A stretch of 10,429 nucleotides of DNA from positions 1 through 10,429 of the forward strand of contig ONYR01000136.1 of NCBI GenBank assembly GCA_900322165.1. The letters are read 5' to 3'. The notes beneath the pieces are model-generated. The model was given only the letters and a program-made list of their open reading frames with translations, was not told the DNA's origin and did not search any database. The DNA is from an uncultured Eubacteriales bacterium. Its GTDB lineage: Bacteria; Bacillota; Clostridia; Lachnospirales; Bianqueaceae. Each line of letters begins with the position of its first letter. Within the stretch, counting starts at the first letter, position 1. A program made the translations under genes and the position numbers. Below, one piece after another: positions 4,958-10,429 of the stretch.

Positions 4958-7222
4958 ATGAGAAAAAGGGGAAGAGGGCTGCTTTTCGCGGCCGCGCTGA
5001 TGATGGTGCTGCAGCTTGTGATGCTGCCGTTTGCCGCGCGGGCGGAGGAGACCTTTACCGTGAGCTTCGACTTAAACGGTCACGGAACAGGGGCGCCCGA
5101 GAGTCAGAGCGTTCCGGAGGGTGGAACCGCCTCCGAGCCGGCAAGCCCGACGGATGAGAATTACGATTTTGTTTACTGGTCTCAGGACCCGGGCGGGTCT
5201 GCGGCCTTTGATTTTTCAGCACCGATCAGCTCGAACCTGGTTTTGTACGCGATCTGGAGCGAAAAAGCCCCGGAGACCTTCACCCTGACCTTGTCCAACG
5301 CCACGTGCGATGCGTTTTCAGGGACTGAGGGGGAGGTCGCGGAGGGAACGCGAGTGACCGTAAAAGCGACGGTCCCGGAGGGAATGTACTTCTATCAGTG
5401 GGAAGCGAGCGGTGTGACGCTTTCGGATCCGAGTGCGGAGACCTTTACGTTTATCATGCCGAGCGGGGCCGTTTCGCTGAGCGCCGTGATGAATTCTCCC
5501 GTGACGGTCAGCTTTGACCTCAACGGGCATGGGCAGAGCGCACCGGCTGCGCAGAGCATTAAACCCGGAACCTGCGCCGCTGAGCCGGCGAGCCCGACCG
5601 ATGCACAGTATGAGTTCAAGGGATGGACGGTGAGCAAAACCGACCTCACCCCGTTTGATTTTTCAACCCCGATCACTGAAAACACAACGCTCTACGCGAT
5701 CTGGACGATCAAAGGCTTCACCTTGACCCTGACTGACGCTCAGGCGCGCGACACCGCGGACAAGGAGATCGCGTCCGGGAGTTCGGTGCCGGGCGGAACC
5801 ATGGTGACGGTAAAGGCAGTGCTCGCGGAAGGCTTTGCCTTCGACCATTGGGAAGCCACCGGGATCACGCTGACGGAGGAGGAGTCCAAGGGCGAGAGCC
5901 TGATCTTTACGATGCCGTTTGCCGATGTCACGCTGAAGGCGGTCACAAAGGAAAAGATCTACAAAGTCACGTTTGACCTCGGCGGTCATGGCGGGGCACC
6001 GGATCAGGAAGTCAAGGAAGGCGGACTGGTGGGGCGCCCGAGCGAACCGGAAGCCGACGGATTCATGTTCATGGGCTGGTTCAGCGATCCGGAGTTTTAC
6101 ACCGGCTATGACTTTAATACACCGGTGACGAAGGACCTTGTCATCTACGCGAAGTGGATCGAGCAGATCAGCCGCGCGACCGTTTTGGTGCAGCTGCCGG
6201 TGGATGGCAGCCTGGGAGCTGAGCCGAAGGTCACGGCGCAGCAATATACGGTGGATCACTACGTCTGGCACAACAAGATCGACAGTGACTCGCCGATGAA
6301 GACTGGCGAAGCCTTTGAAGAAGGCAGGCAGTACAAGCTGCAGGTCTGGCTGAAGGTGACGGACAAGGATTACTATTTCGACGAGACGACGGTGGCCGTC
6401 TTTAACGGCGGACTTCCGGCAACGCTGGTAAAATATGAAGACTCGCTGCTGCTGGCGGAGCTGATCTTTACGGTGCCCGAGGAAGGCACCCATACCGTCA
6501 CGTTTGACATGAACGGCCACGGCAATCAGGTGTCCGAGCAGGCCGTCAAGGACGGAGAAAAGGTATCGGTACCGACCAATCCGGTCGATTCGGGCTACCT
6601 TTTCGACGGCTGGTATTCTGATCCGCAGCTGAAAAAAGCGTATGATTTTGAAAAACCCGTGGAGAGCGACCTGATCCTGTACGCGAAATGGCGCTCCCTC
6701 GTGACGTACGCGGAGATCATCGTGGCGGAGCCGAAGCTCGGGGAGATGCCCGGGGGACCGGCGCTCGCCTCTTCGATCTGCTCGATCGCAAGCTATGAAT
6801 GGATCGACGCAGAGACGGGCGTGGTGCTCGCGGAGGGCGCAGTCTTCGAGCCGGGGCAGTCCTACGTGCTTCGCATGAAGGTCCGCATGGACAGCGACAG
6901 CTTCTACTTTGATGATTCGACCAAGATCATTGTCAACGGTGAAAATGCCTCCAGGATCGATGCAGAAGCGCTCGAGCTCATCGTGGAGCAGACCTTCACC
7001 ATGGAAGGCGAAAAGAAATCCGGCAAGGGCGACCTGTTTGATCCTCAGGTCAACCGGATCATCATCATTGTCTCTGCGATCGGAAGCCTGATCGTGACGG
7101 GGCTGCTGATCTTCGTGATCCTGAAGCGGTTCTTCTCCGAGAAGAAAAAGAAGGCCGCGGCGGAGGAAAAGGCGCAGGAAGACAGCCTGAACGATGACGA
7201 TTACTACGACGCGAACGAATAA
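4958..7222 (+). CDS. Large membrane-anchored surface protein with four InlB-type repeats
   Basis: This 754-residue protein starts with a signal peptide (1-29, cleavage after AARA). Four InlB/Listeria-Bacteroides B-repeats lie at about 32-100, 181-249, 334-400 and 511-578, each opening V-[ST]-F-D-[LM]-x-G-H-G and ending LYAIW or YAKW. Between the first three are two divergent repeats (about 107-178 and 254-330) with the pattern G-T-x-V-T-V-K-A...W-E-A-[ST]-G, ending near F-x-M-P. After the third and fourth are two copies (about 404-508 and 582-684) of the domain also found in the preceding gene. A single transmembrane helix (about 700-722) and a charged cytoplasmic tail (KKKKAAAEEK... ending in DDDYYDANE) finish the protein; there is no LPXTG. 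It is probably an adhesin or other cell-surface protein; the ligand is unknown. AGAGGA 5 nt before the ATG is a moderate ribosome binding site. Transcription ends at 7242-7279. Confidence 0.9.
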   Translation: MRKRGRGLLFAAALMMVLQLVMLPFAARAEETFTVSFDLNGHGTGAPESQSVPEGGTASEPASPTDENYDFVYWSQDPGGSAAFDFSAPISSNLVLYAIWSEKAPETFTLTLSNATCDAFSGTEGEVAEGTRVTVKATVPEGMYFYQWEASGVTLSDPSAETFTFIMPSGAVSLSAVMNSPVTVSFDLNGHGQSAPAAQSIKPGTCAAEPASPTDAQYEFKGWTVSKTDLTPFDFSTPITENTTLYAIWTIKGFTLTLTDAQARDTADKEIASGSSVPGGTMVTVKAVLAEGFAFDHWEATGITLTEEESKGESLIFTMPFADVTLKAVTKEKIYKVTFDLGGHGGAPDQEVKEGGLVGRPSEPEADGFMFMGWFSDPEFYTGYDFNTPVTKDLVIYAKWIEQISRATVLVQLPVDGSLGAEPKVTAQQYTVDHYVWHNKIDSDSPMKTGEAFEEGRQYKLQVWLKVTDKDYYFDETTVAVFNGGLPATLVKYEDSLLLAELIFTVPEEGTHTVTFDMNGHGNQVSEQAVKDGEKVSVPTNPVDSGYLFDGWYSDPQLKKAYDFEKPVESDLILYAKWRSLVTYAEIIVAEPKLGEMPGGPALASSICSIASYEWIDAETGVVLAEGAVFEPGQSYVLRMKVRMDSDSFYFDDSTKIIVNGENASRIDAEALELIVEQTFTMEGEKKSGKGDLFDPQVNRIIIIVSAIGSLIVTGLLIFVILKRFFSEKKKKAAAEEKAQEDSLNDDDYYDANE

Positions 7223-7241
7223 GAACGACCAATGAAACGCA

Positions 7242-7279
7242 AAAAAGCCGAAGCCGGCACAAACCGGTTTCGGCTTTTT
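7242..7279. terminator. Bidirectional intrinsic terminator between converging genes
   Basis: Arms AAAAAGCCGAAGCCGG (7242-7257) and CCGGTTTCGGCTTTTT (7264-7279) pair over 16 positions with one G-T wobble and a 6-nt loop. Each strand ends the stem in a run of T. It lies 20 nt after the surface gene stop (plus) and about 50 nt after the cysK stop (minus), so it can serve both transcripts. Confidence 0.92.
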
Positions 7280-7330
7280 CTATGGGAGGATCAGCGACTT
7301 TCAGATCACGCGCGGCAAAGCAGGAGCGGA

Positions 7331-8263
7331 TCATTCTCCGAACAGCGGGGTCGAGAGGTAGCGGTCGCCGGAATCCGGGAGGATCACAACGATTGTCTTG
7401 CCTTTGTTTTCCTCTCTGGCGGCGAGAAGGGAAGCGGCCTTCAGCGCGGCGCCGGAGGAAATGCCCACGAGAATGCCTTCGGAGAGGGCGAAGCGGCGGC
7501 CTTCCTCGAAGGCCTCTTCGTTTTCGATCGTGATCACTTCATCGTAGACCGACGTGTCGAGCGTGTCCGGGACAAAGCCGGCTCCGATACCCTGGATCTT
7601 GTGCGGACCGGCAGTTCCTTTGGAGAGTACAGGAGAAGTTGCTGGCTCAACGGCAATGACCTTAACCGCGGGGTTCTGTTCCTTGAGGTAGCGCCCGGTT
7701 CCGGACAGAGTGCCGCCGGTGCCGACGCCTGCGACAATAATATCCACATTTCCGTCTGTCTGCTGCCAGATCTCCGGGCCGGTGGTTTCATAATGTACCT
7801 TCGGGTTGGCCGGATTGACAAACTGGCCGAGAATGACAGAGCCTTCGATCTGCGCCTGAAGCTCATCCGCTTTGGCGATCGCGCCCTTCATGCCCTTGGA
7901 GCCCTCGGTCAGCACGAGCTCGGCGCCATAGGCCTTCAAGAGCTTGCGGCGCTCCACGCTCATGGTCTCGGGAAGGGTGAAGATGGCCTTGTAGCCTTTG
8001 GCAGCCGCGACGGCCGCGAGACCGATTCCGGTGTTGCCGCTGGTGGGCTCGATGATGGTCGCGCCGGGCTTGAGGATCCCGCGCGCCTCGGCATCCTCGA
8101 TCATGGCAAGGGCAATGCGGTCTTTGACCGAGCCGGCCGGATTCAGGTATTCGAGCTTAACAAGCAGGGGGCTCGAGACGCCGGCCGCCTCACTGTAGCG
8201 AGAGGCCTTCAGAAGCGGGGTTTTTCCGATGAGTTCAAGCGAGCTGTTTTTAATGTCAGACAT
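7331..8263 (-). CDS. cysK: Cysteine synthase (O-acetylserine sulfhydrylase)
   Basis: This 310-residue PLP enzyme makes L-cysteine from O-acetylserine and sulfide in the cytoplasm. Diagnostic motifs are all intact: LIGKTPLL near the N-terminus, the PLP lysine K47 in NPAGSVKDR, the substrate loop PTSGNTG (73-79), the phosphate-binding loop GTGGT (181-185), SSG (269-271) and LPDSGDRYLST near the C-terminus. The length is that of CysK, with no CBS domains or other extension. The start has AAAGGAGA just upstream (8269-8276). It is the second gene of an operon after metY with an 86-nt gap that contains no terminator or clear promoter, so it probably shares the metY promoter and leader control. CysM-type use of thiosulfate or O-phosphoserine cannot be excluded from sequence alone, but the motifs favour CysK. 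Confidence 0.95.
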   Translation of the reverse strand: MSDIKNSSLELIGKTPLLKASRYSEAAGVSSPLLVKLEYLNPAGSVKDRIALAMIEDAEARGILKPGATIIEPTSGNTGIGLAAVAAAKGYKAIFTLPETMSVERRKLLKAYGAELVLTEGSKGMKGAIAKADELQAQIEGSVILGQFVNPANPKVHYETTGPEIWQQTDGNVDIIVAGVGTGGTLSGTGRYLKEQNPAVKVIAVEPATSPVLSKGTAGPHKIQGIGAGFVPDTLDTSVYDEVITIENEEAFEEGRRFALSEGILVGISSGAALKAASLLAAREENKGKTIVVILPDSGDRYLSTPLFGE

Positions 8264-8349
8264 GGTTATCTCCTTTCAAAGTGGAAGAGTCGGTTTGGAA
8301 TGCATTGGCTGGGGAAGCGGGCCGTGCGGCAAGGGCGGTAAGGGCGTTC

Positions 8350-9648
8350 TTATGAAAGCGCTTCAACGGCCTTGAAGCCCTGCTCGAGATCCCAGAGGAT
8401 ATCATCGATGTGCTCGGTGCCGATCGAGAGGCGGATCGTGTTTTGCTTGATGCCGGCGGCCGCGAGCTGCTCCGGGGTCATTTCCGCGTGGGTCGTATCG
8501 TACGGATGGATGACAAGGCTCTTGACGTCCGCTACATTCGCGAGCAGGGAGAAGAGCTTCAGTCCATCGATGAACGCGTAAGCTTCCTTCTGCCCGCCTT
8601 TGATATCAAAGGTGAAGATCGAAGCGCCGCCGTTGGGGAAGTAGGCTTCATAGAGCGCATGATCCGGGTGATCCGGAAGGGACGGATGGTTCACCTTTTC
8701 AACGAGCGGATGAGCGGAAAGGTATTCCACGACCTTTTTCGCGTTTTCATTGTGACGGTCGAGCCGGAGCGAGAGGGTCTCGAGGCCCTGCAGGAGGAGC
8801 CAGGCGTTGAACGGGGAGATCGCGGATCCGGTATCGCGCAGGAGGATCGCGCGGATGTAGGTGACGTAAGCCGCCGCGCCGACTGCTCCGGTAAAGGAAA
8901 CACCATGGTAGCTCGGATTCGGCTCGGTCAGCTGCGGATATTTGCCGGAAGCGTTCCAGTCAAAGCGCCCGCTGTCAACAATGATGCCGCCGAGCGTCGT
9001 GCCATGGCCGCCGATAAACTTGGTCGCGGAATGGACGATGATGTCGGCGCCGTGCTCGATCGGCCGGATCATGTAGGGCGTGCCGAACGTGTTGTCGATG
9101 ACAAGCGGGATCTTGTGCGCGTGCGCGATTTCAGCAAGCGCGTCGATGTCGGGAATGTCGGAGTTCGGGTTGCCAAGGGTCTCAATGAAAAGTGCCTTGG
9201 TGTTGTCTTTGATGGCCGCCTTGACGGCAGCAAGATCGTGAATGTTGACAAAATCGGTCTGGATCCCGTAGGCCGGAAGCGTATGGTCCAGGAGGTTGTA
9301 GCTGCCGCCGTAGATGGTGTTCTGCGCGACAATATGGTCTCCGGCTCCTGCGAGTGCGAGGATGGAGTAGGTCACGGCGGAGGCGCCGGAGGAAAGAGCC
9401 AGCGCCGCGACACCGCCCTCGAGCGCGGCTACGCGCTCCTCAAGGACGCCCTGGGTCGAGTTGGTCAGGCGGCCGTAAATGTTGCCGGAATCGCGAAGGC
9501 CGAAGCGATCGGCCGCATGCTGGGCGCTGTGGAAGACGTAGGAAGTCGTCTGGTAGATCGGAACGGCGCGGGAATCGGTAGCCGGATCGGCCTGTTCCTG
9601 TCCGACGTGAAGCTGCAGGGTTTCAAAACGATAGGTATGGTTACTCAT
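8350..9648 (-). CDS. metY: O-acetylhomoserine sulfhydrylase (homocysteine synthase)
   Basis: This 432-residue enzyme of the Cys/Met-metabolism PLP family forms homocysteine from O-acetylhomoserine and sulfide (direct sulfhydrylation to methionine). It opens with the family signature FETLQLHVGQ...AVPIYQTTSY. It contains YGRLTNST (58-65), SSGASA (86-91), the PLP aspartate in VIDNTFGTPY (D185), the PLP lysine K210 in HSATKFIGGHG, and the long MetY-type segment YHGVSF...SPFNAWLLLQGLETLSLR. Length and N-terminus separate it from cystathionine gamma-synthase and beta-lyase (about 380 residues). AGGAGA precedes the ATG by 6 nt. It is the first enzyme gene of the operon, ahead of cysK, and lies behind a long leader with a small ORF and terminator (9717-10004). 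Expression probably rises when sulfur amino acids are short. Confidence 0.94.
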   Translation of the reverse strand: MSNHTYRFETLQLHVGQEQADPATDSRAVPIYQTTSYVFHSAQHAADRFGLRDSGNIYGRLTNSTQGVLEERVAALEGGVAALALSSGASAVTYSILALAGAGDHIVAQNTIYGGSYNLLDHTLPAYGIQTDFVNIHDLAAVKAAIKDNTKALFIETLGNPNSDIPDIDALAEIAHAHKIPLVIDNTFGTPYMIRPIEHGADIIVHSATKFIGGHGTTLGGIIVDSGRFDWNASGKYPQLTEPNPSYHGVSFTGAVGAAAYVTYIRAILLRDTGSAISPFNAWLLLQGLETLSLRLDRHNENAKKVVEYLSAHPLVEKVNHPSLPDHPDHALYEAYFPNGGASIFTFDIKGGQKEAYAFIDGLKLFSLLANVADVKSLVIHPYDTTHAEMTPEQLAAAGIKQNTIRLSIGTEHIDDILWDLEQGFKAVEALS

Positions 9649-9684
9649 GTTGGTTCTCCTTATGTGGTTCTTGTGGGGTGAAGG

Positions 9685-9699
9685 GGACCGAAGCGGTCC
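9685..9699 (-). other. Short stable hairpin in the metY leader
   Basis: Minus-strand arms GGACCG and CGGTCC close a 3-nt loop (CTT), about 36 nt before the metY ATG. No U-tract follows, so it is not a terminator. Next to it, TCAAGG (9698-9703) is complementary to the loop CCTTGA (9737-9742) of the terminator at 9717-9751, so the two elements could compete or form a pseudoknot. This is visible pairing potential only. Confidence 0.4.
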
Positions 9700-9716
9700 T
9701 TGAAAATCGGAAGCGG

Positions 9717-9751
9717 AAAAAGAAAAACGGGAGGCCTCAAGGGGCCTCCCG
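9717..9751 (-). terminator. Intrinsic terminator inside the metY-cysK leader (candidate attenuator)
   Basis: On the minus strand the perfect 9-bp stem CGGGAGGCC/GGCCTCCCG (9728-9751) closes a 6-nt loop and is followed by TTTTTCTTTTT (9717-9727). This is a textbook strong terminator. It lies 17 nt after the stop of the small leader ORF and about 70 nt before the metY ATG, inside the transcript that begins at about 9969. Nothing resembling a promoter is visible between it and metY, so metY-cysK must be reached by read-through. A conditional attenuator is therefore likely. Confidence 0.85.
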
Positions 9752-9768
9752 ATGAATCGTCTTGGCAG

Positions 9769-9909
9769 TTACGGACACATTCGAAAGTCCTGGTCATGCA
9801 TTTTGACGAAGAAGCACCCTTTTTCCGGCATGTCAAAAGCGGACATCATTTCCATGTCCGTCCAACACATCCTGCACATGCAAAGGGAACGATTGATCGT
9901 CAAAGACAT
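9769..9909 (-). CDS. 46-residue Cys/Met-rich leader ORF upstream of metY
   Basis: ATG at 9907-9909, stop TAA at 9769-9771. AAAGGAG (9918-9924) lies 8 nt before the start, as good a ribosome binding site as those of the neighbouring genes. The 46 residues include five cysteines (10, 12, 15, 32, 45) and nine methionines (1, 11, 14, 19, 21, 22, 27, 37, 44), with a cluster CMCRMC at 10-15. This composition is very unlike an average protein and matches the end products of the metY and cysK pathways. It lies between the operon promoter and a strong terminator, the position of a leader peptide that senses Cys or Met supply through ribosome stalling. Alternatives are a small metal- or thiol-binding protein, or an untranslated leader with accidental composition. 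I do not recognise a known family. The frame is open upstream to a TTG at 9964-9966, which has no ribosome binding site. Confidence 0.6.
   Translation of the reverse strand: MSLTINRSLCMCRMCWTDMEMMSAFDMPEKGCFFVKMHDQDFRMCP
9840..9860 (-). other. Hairpin within the leader ORF, just after its Cys codon cluster
   Basis: Minus-strand arms CGGACAT (9854-9860) and ATGTCCG (9840-9846) pair perfectly around a 7-nt loop. The hairpin starts 4 nt downstream of the Cys15 codon (9865-9867), so a ribosome paused on codons 12-15 would cover its first arm. A second copy of the partner, TGTCCG, lies at 9772-9777 at the end of the ORF, which gives the first arm two alternative partners. A role in attenuation is inferred. 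Confidence 0.45.
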
Positions 9910-9955
9910 TGCCGAAGCTCCTTTCTTCCGTAATCTCAGGGGAACCTTGCTCGTA

Positions 9956-9978
9956 ATTCCCACCAAGTTAGTAGGAAT
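9956..9978. promoter_or_regulatory. 23-bp palindromic operator candidate over the metY promoter
   Basis: On the plus strand, half-site ATTCCCACCAA (9956-9966) and half-site TTAGTAGGAAT (9968-9978) form an inverted repeat around a single central G, with 9 of 11 pairs matching. It covers part of the -10 and the expected start point of the metY-cysK transcript, a classic repressor position. Rrf2-family regulators such as CymR and IscR bind palindromes of about this length, and an Rrf2 gene starts divergently 99 bp away. Binding by that regulator is inferred. Confidence 0.65.
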
Positions 9979-10004
9979 ATAGCAGAATTATTCGGAGTTG
10001 TCAA
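9976..10004 (-). promoter_or_regulatory. Promoter of the metY-cysK operon
   Basis: On the minus strand, a consensus -35 TTGACA (9999-10004), a 17-bp spacer and the -10 TATATT (9976-9981) form a strong sigma-A type promoter. The start would be at about 9969. That gives a leader of about 320 nt before metY, containing the small ORF and the terminator. The -10 is overlapped by the palindrome at 9956-9978. Confidence 0.8.
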
Positions 10005-10013
10005 CCCATGGTG

Positions 10014-10042
10014 TTAAAGAAATGAAAAAAATATGATATAAT
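10014..10042 (+). promoter_or_regulatory. Promoter of the Rrf2-family regulator gene
   Basis: An extended -10, TG-A-TATAAT (TG at 10034-10035, hexamer 10037-10042), lies 17 bp after a weak -35 TTAAAG (10014-10019). Its -35 is only 9 bp from that of the divergent metY promoter, so the two promoters are back to back. The start would be at about 10049, giving a short leader to the ATG at 10077. No copy of the 23-bp palindrome lies over this promoter. Confidence 0.7.
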
Positions 10043-10076
10043 AGGCTCACTTTCGGAAGAAAAAGGAGGGCGCCAC

Positions 10077-10429
10077 ATGATTTCTACACGTGGACGATAT
10101 GCGCTCAGAGTACTGATCGATCTGGCGGAATCCTACAACGGGTCGCTGATCCCAATGAAAACGATTGCAGAGCGCCAGGGAATCTCTGCGAAATATATGG
10201 AACATATTGTGAAACTGCTGATGGATCTGGGCTTGATCGAAGGCGTGAAGGGCAAATGCGGCGGATACCGTCTGCTGCGCGACCCGAAGGACTGCACGGT
10301 CGGCGAGATCCTGCGCGCAACGGAGGTGGATATGGCTCCGGTCGCGTGTCTCGGAAAGAATGCGGAGCCCTGCCCAAGGCGTGAGGGCTGCCGCACGATC
10401 GGCATGTGGGAAGGCTATCAGAAACTGAC
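10077..10429 (+). CDS. Rrf2-family transcriptional regulator, 3' end missing
   Basis: There are 117 complete codons before the window ends. The start MISTRGRYALRVLIDLA, the winged helix-turn-helix (about residues 25-58, ISAKYMEHIVKLL) and the wing GKCGGYRL (59-66) are typical of Rrf2 proteins, which usually have 140-160 residues. Three cysteines, C91, C99 and C105 (C-x7-C-x5-C), occupy the place where IscR and NsrR bind an Fe-S cluster, though with wider spacing than the C-x5-C-x5-C I recall for E. coli IscR. C61 sits in the wing, and C73 follows. AAGGAGG lies 7 nt before the ATG. Divergence from metY-cysK suggests a role in cysteine or sulfur control like CymR. However, clostridial Rrf2 genes also often precede iscS/nifU, and the downstream neighbour is not visible, so an IscR-like role is possible. 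Confidence 0.92.
   Translation, partial: MISTRGRYALRVLIDLAESYNGSLIPMKTIAERQGISAKYMEHIVKLLMDLGLIEGVKGKCGGYRLLRDPKDCTVGEILRATEVDMAPVACLGKNAEPCPRREGCRTIGMWEGYQKL

Noticed and set aside
7232..8341. Long plus-strand open frame antisense to cysK, and a similar one at 8410-9681 antisense to metY
   Set aside because: The opposite strand encodes complete, motif-perfect enzymes. These frames arise from GC-rich codon use, have no ribosome binding site or domain, and their composition is Arg/Gly/Asp-rich nonsense.
8264..8349. Terminator or separate promoter between metY and cysK
   Set aside because: The 86-nt gap is GC-rich with loose CGCCCTT-like repeats but has no stem with a U-tract and no -10/-35 pair, so it is treated as intra-operon.
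9700..9982. Two plus-strand open frames of 76-77 residues (9700-9933 and 9752-9982) in the metY-rrf2 interval
   Set aside because: They lie antisense to the leader ORF and run through the terminator and promoter elements; no ribosome binding site or family resemblance.
9661..10004. T-box or SAM (S-box) riboswitch in the metY leader
   Set aside because: No T-box consensus (AGGGTGGNACCGCG-like) and no S-box core is recognisable, and the middle of the leader is an open reading frame with its own ribosome binding site.
1..10429. CRISPR array, tRNA/rRNA genes, insertion sequences or phage integration sites
   Set aside because: No spaced identical repeats, no RNA gene sequence, no transposase and no terminal inverted repeats with target duplications were seen.

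Overview
The window looks like a piece of a fairly GC-rich Firmicutes (Clostridia-type) chromosome. Strong AGGAGG-type ribosome binding sites, short AT-rich promoters, InlB-type surface repeats, an OmpR-class two-component system, and Rrf2, cysK and metY genes all fit this. No genus can be named from the sequence alone. Both ends cut through genes.

Left part (1-3200, all minus strand): a three-gene operon runs from a response regulator (2438-3109) to a sensor kinase (1392-2441) to a small two-helix membrane protein (973-1395). Both junctions are ATGA stop-start overlaps. Downstream, in the same direction, is an extended short-chain dehydrogenase (1-815, C-terminus outside the window). The promoter regions of the regulator gene and of the dehydrogenase gene share one design: hexamers of the NNAACA type repeated every 11 bp, with the last one exactly 9 bp from a TATNAT -10. 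I infer that this is the binding site of the response regulator, giving autoregulation plus control of the dehydrogenase.

Middle part (3308-7222, plus strand, divergent from the two-component system): two related exported proteins, each with a signal peptide, InlB/Listeria-Bacteroides repeats, copies of a second ~100-residue domain, and a C-terminal membrane anchor without an LPXTG motif. Between them is a perfect 14-bp inverted repeat overlapping an extended -10. A bidirectional terminator at 7242-7279 closes the block.

Right part (7331-10429): sulfur assimilation. On the minus strand, metY (O-acetylhomoserine sulfhydrylase) and cysK (cysteine synthase) form an operon. Its ~320-nt leader has a near-consensus promoter with a 23-bp palindrome over the -10, a 46-codon Cys- and Met-rich small ORF with a good ribosome binding site, and then a strong intrinsic terminator before metY. 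No second promoter is visible after the terminator, so metY-cysK expression should depend on read-through. Divergently, an Rrf2-family regulator with a Cys-X7-Cys-X5-Cys motif begins at 10077 and is the obvious candidate to bind the palindrome. Sulfur genes here thus appear to have two layers of control, a repressor and a leader attenuator. This is the most interesting part of the window.
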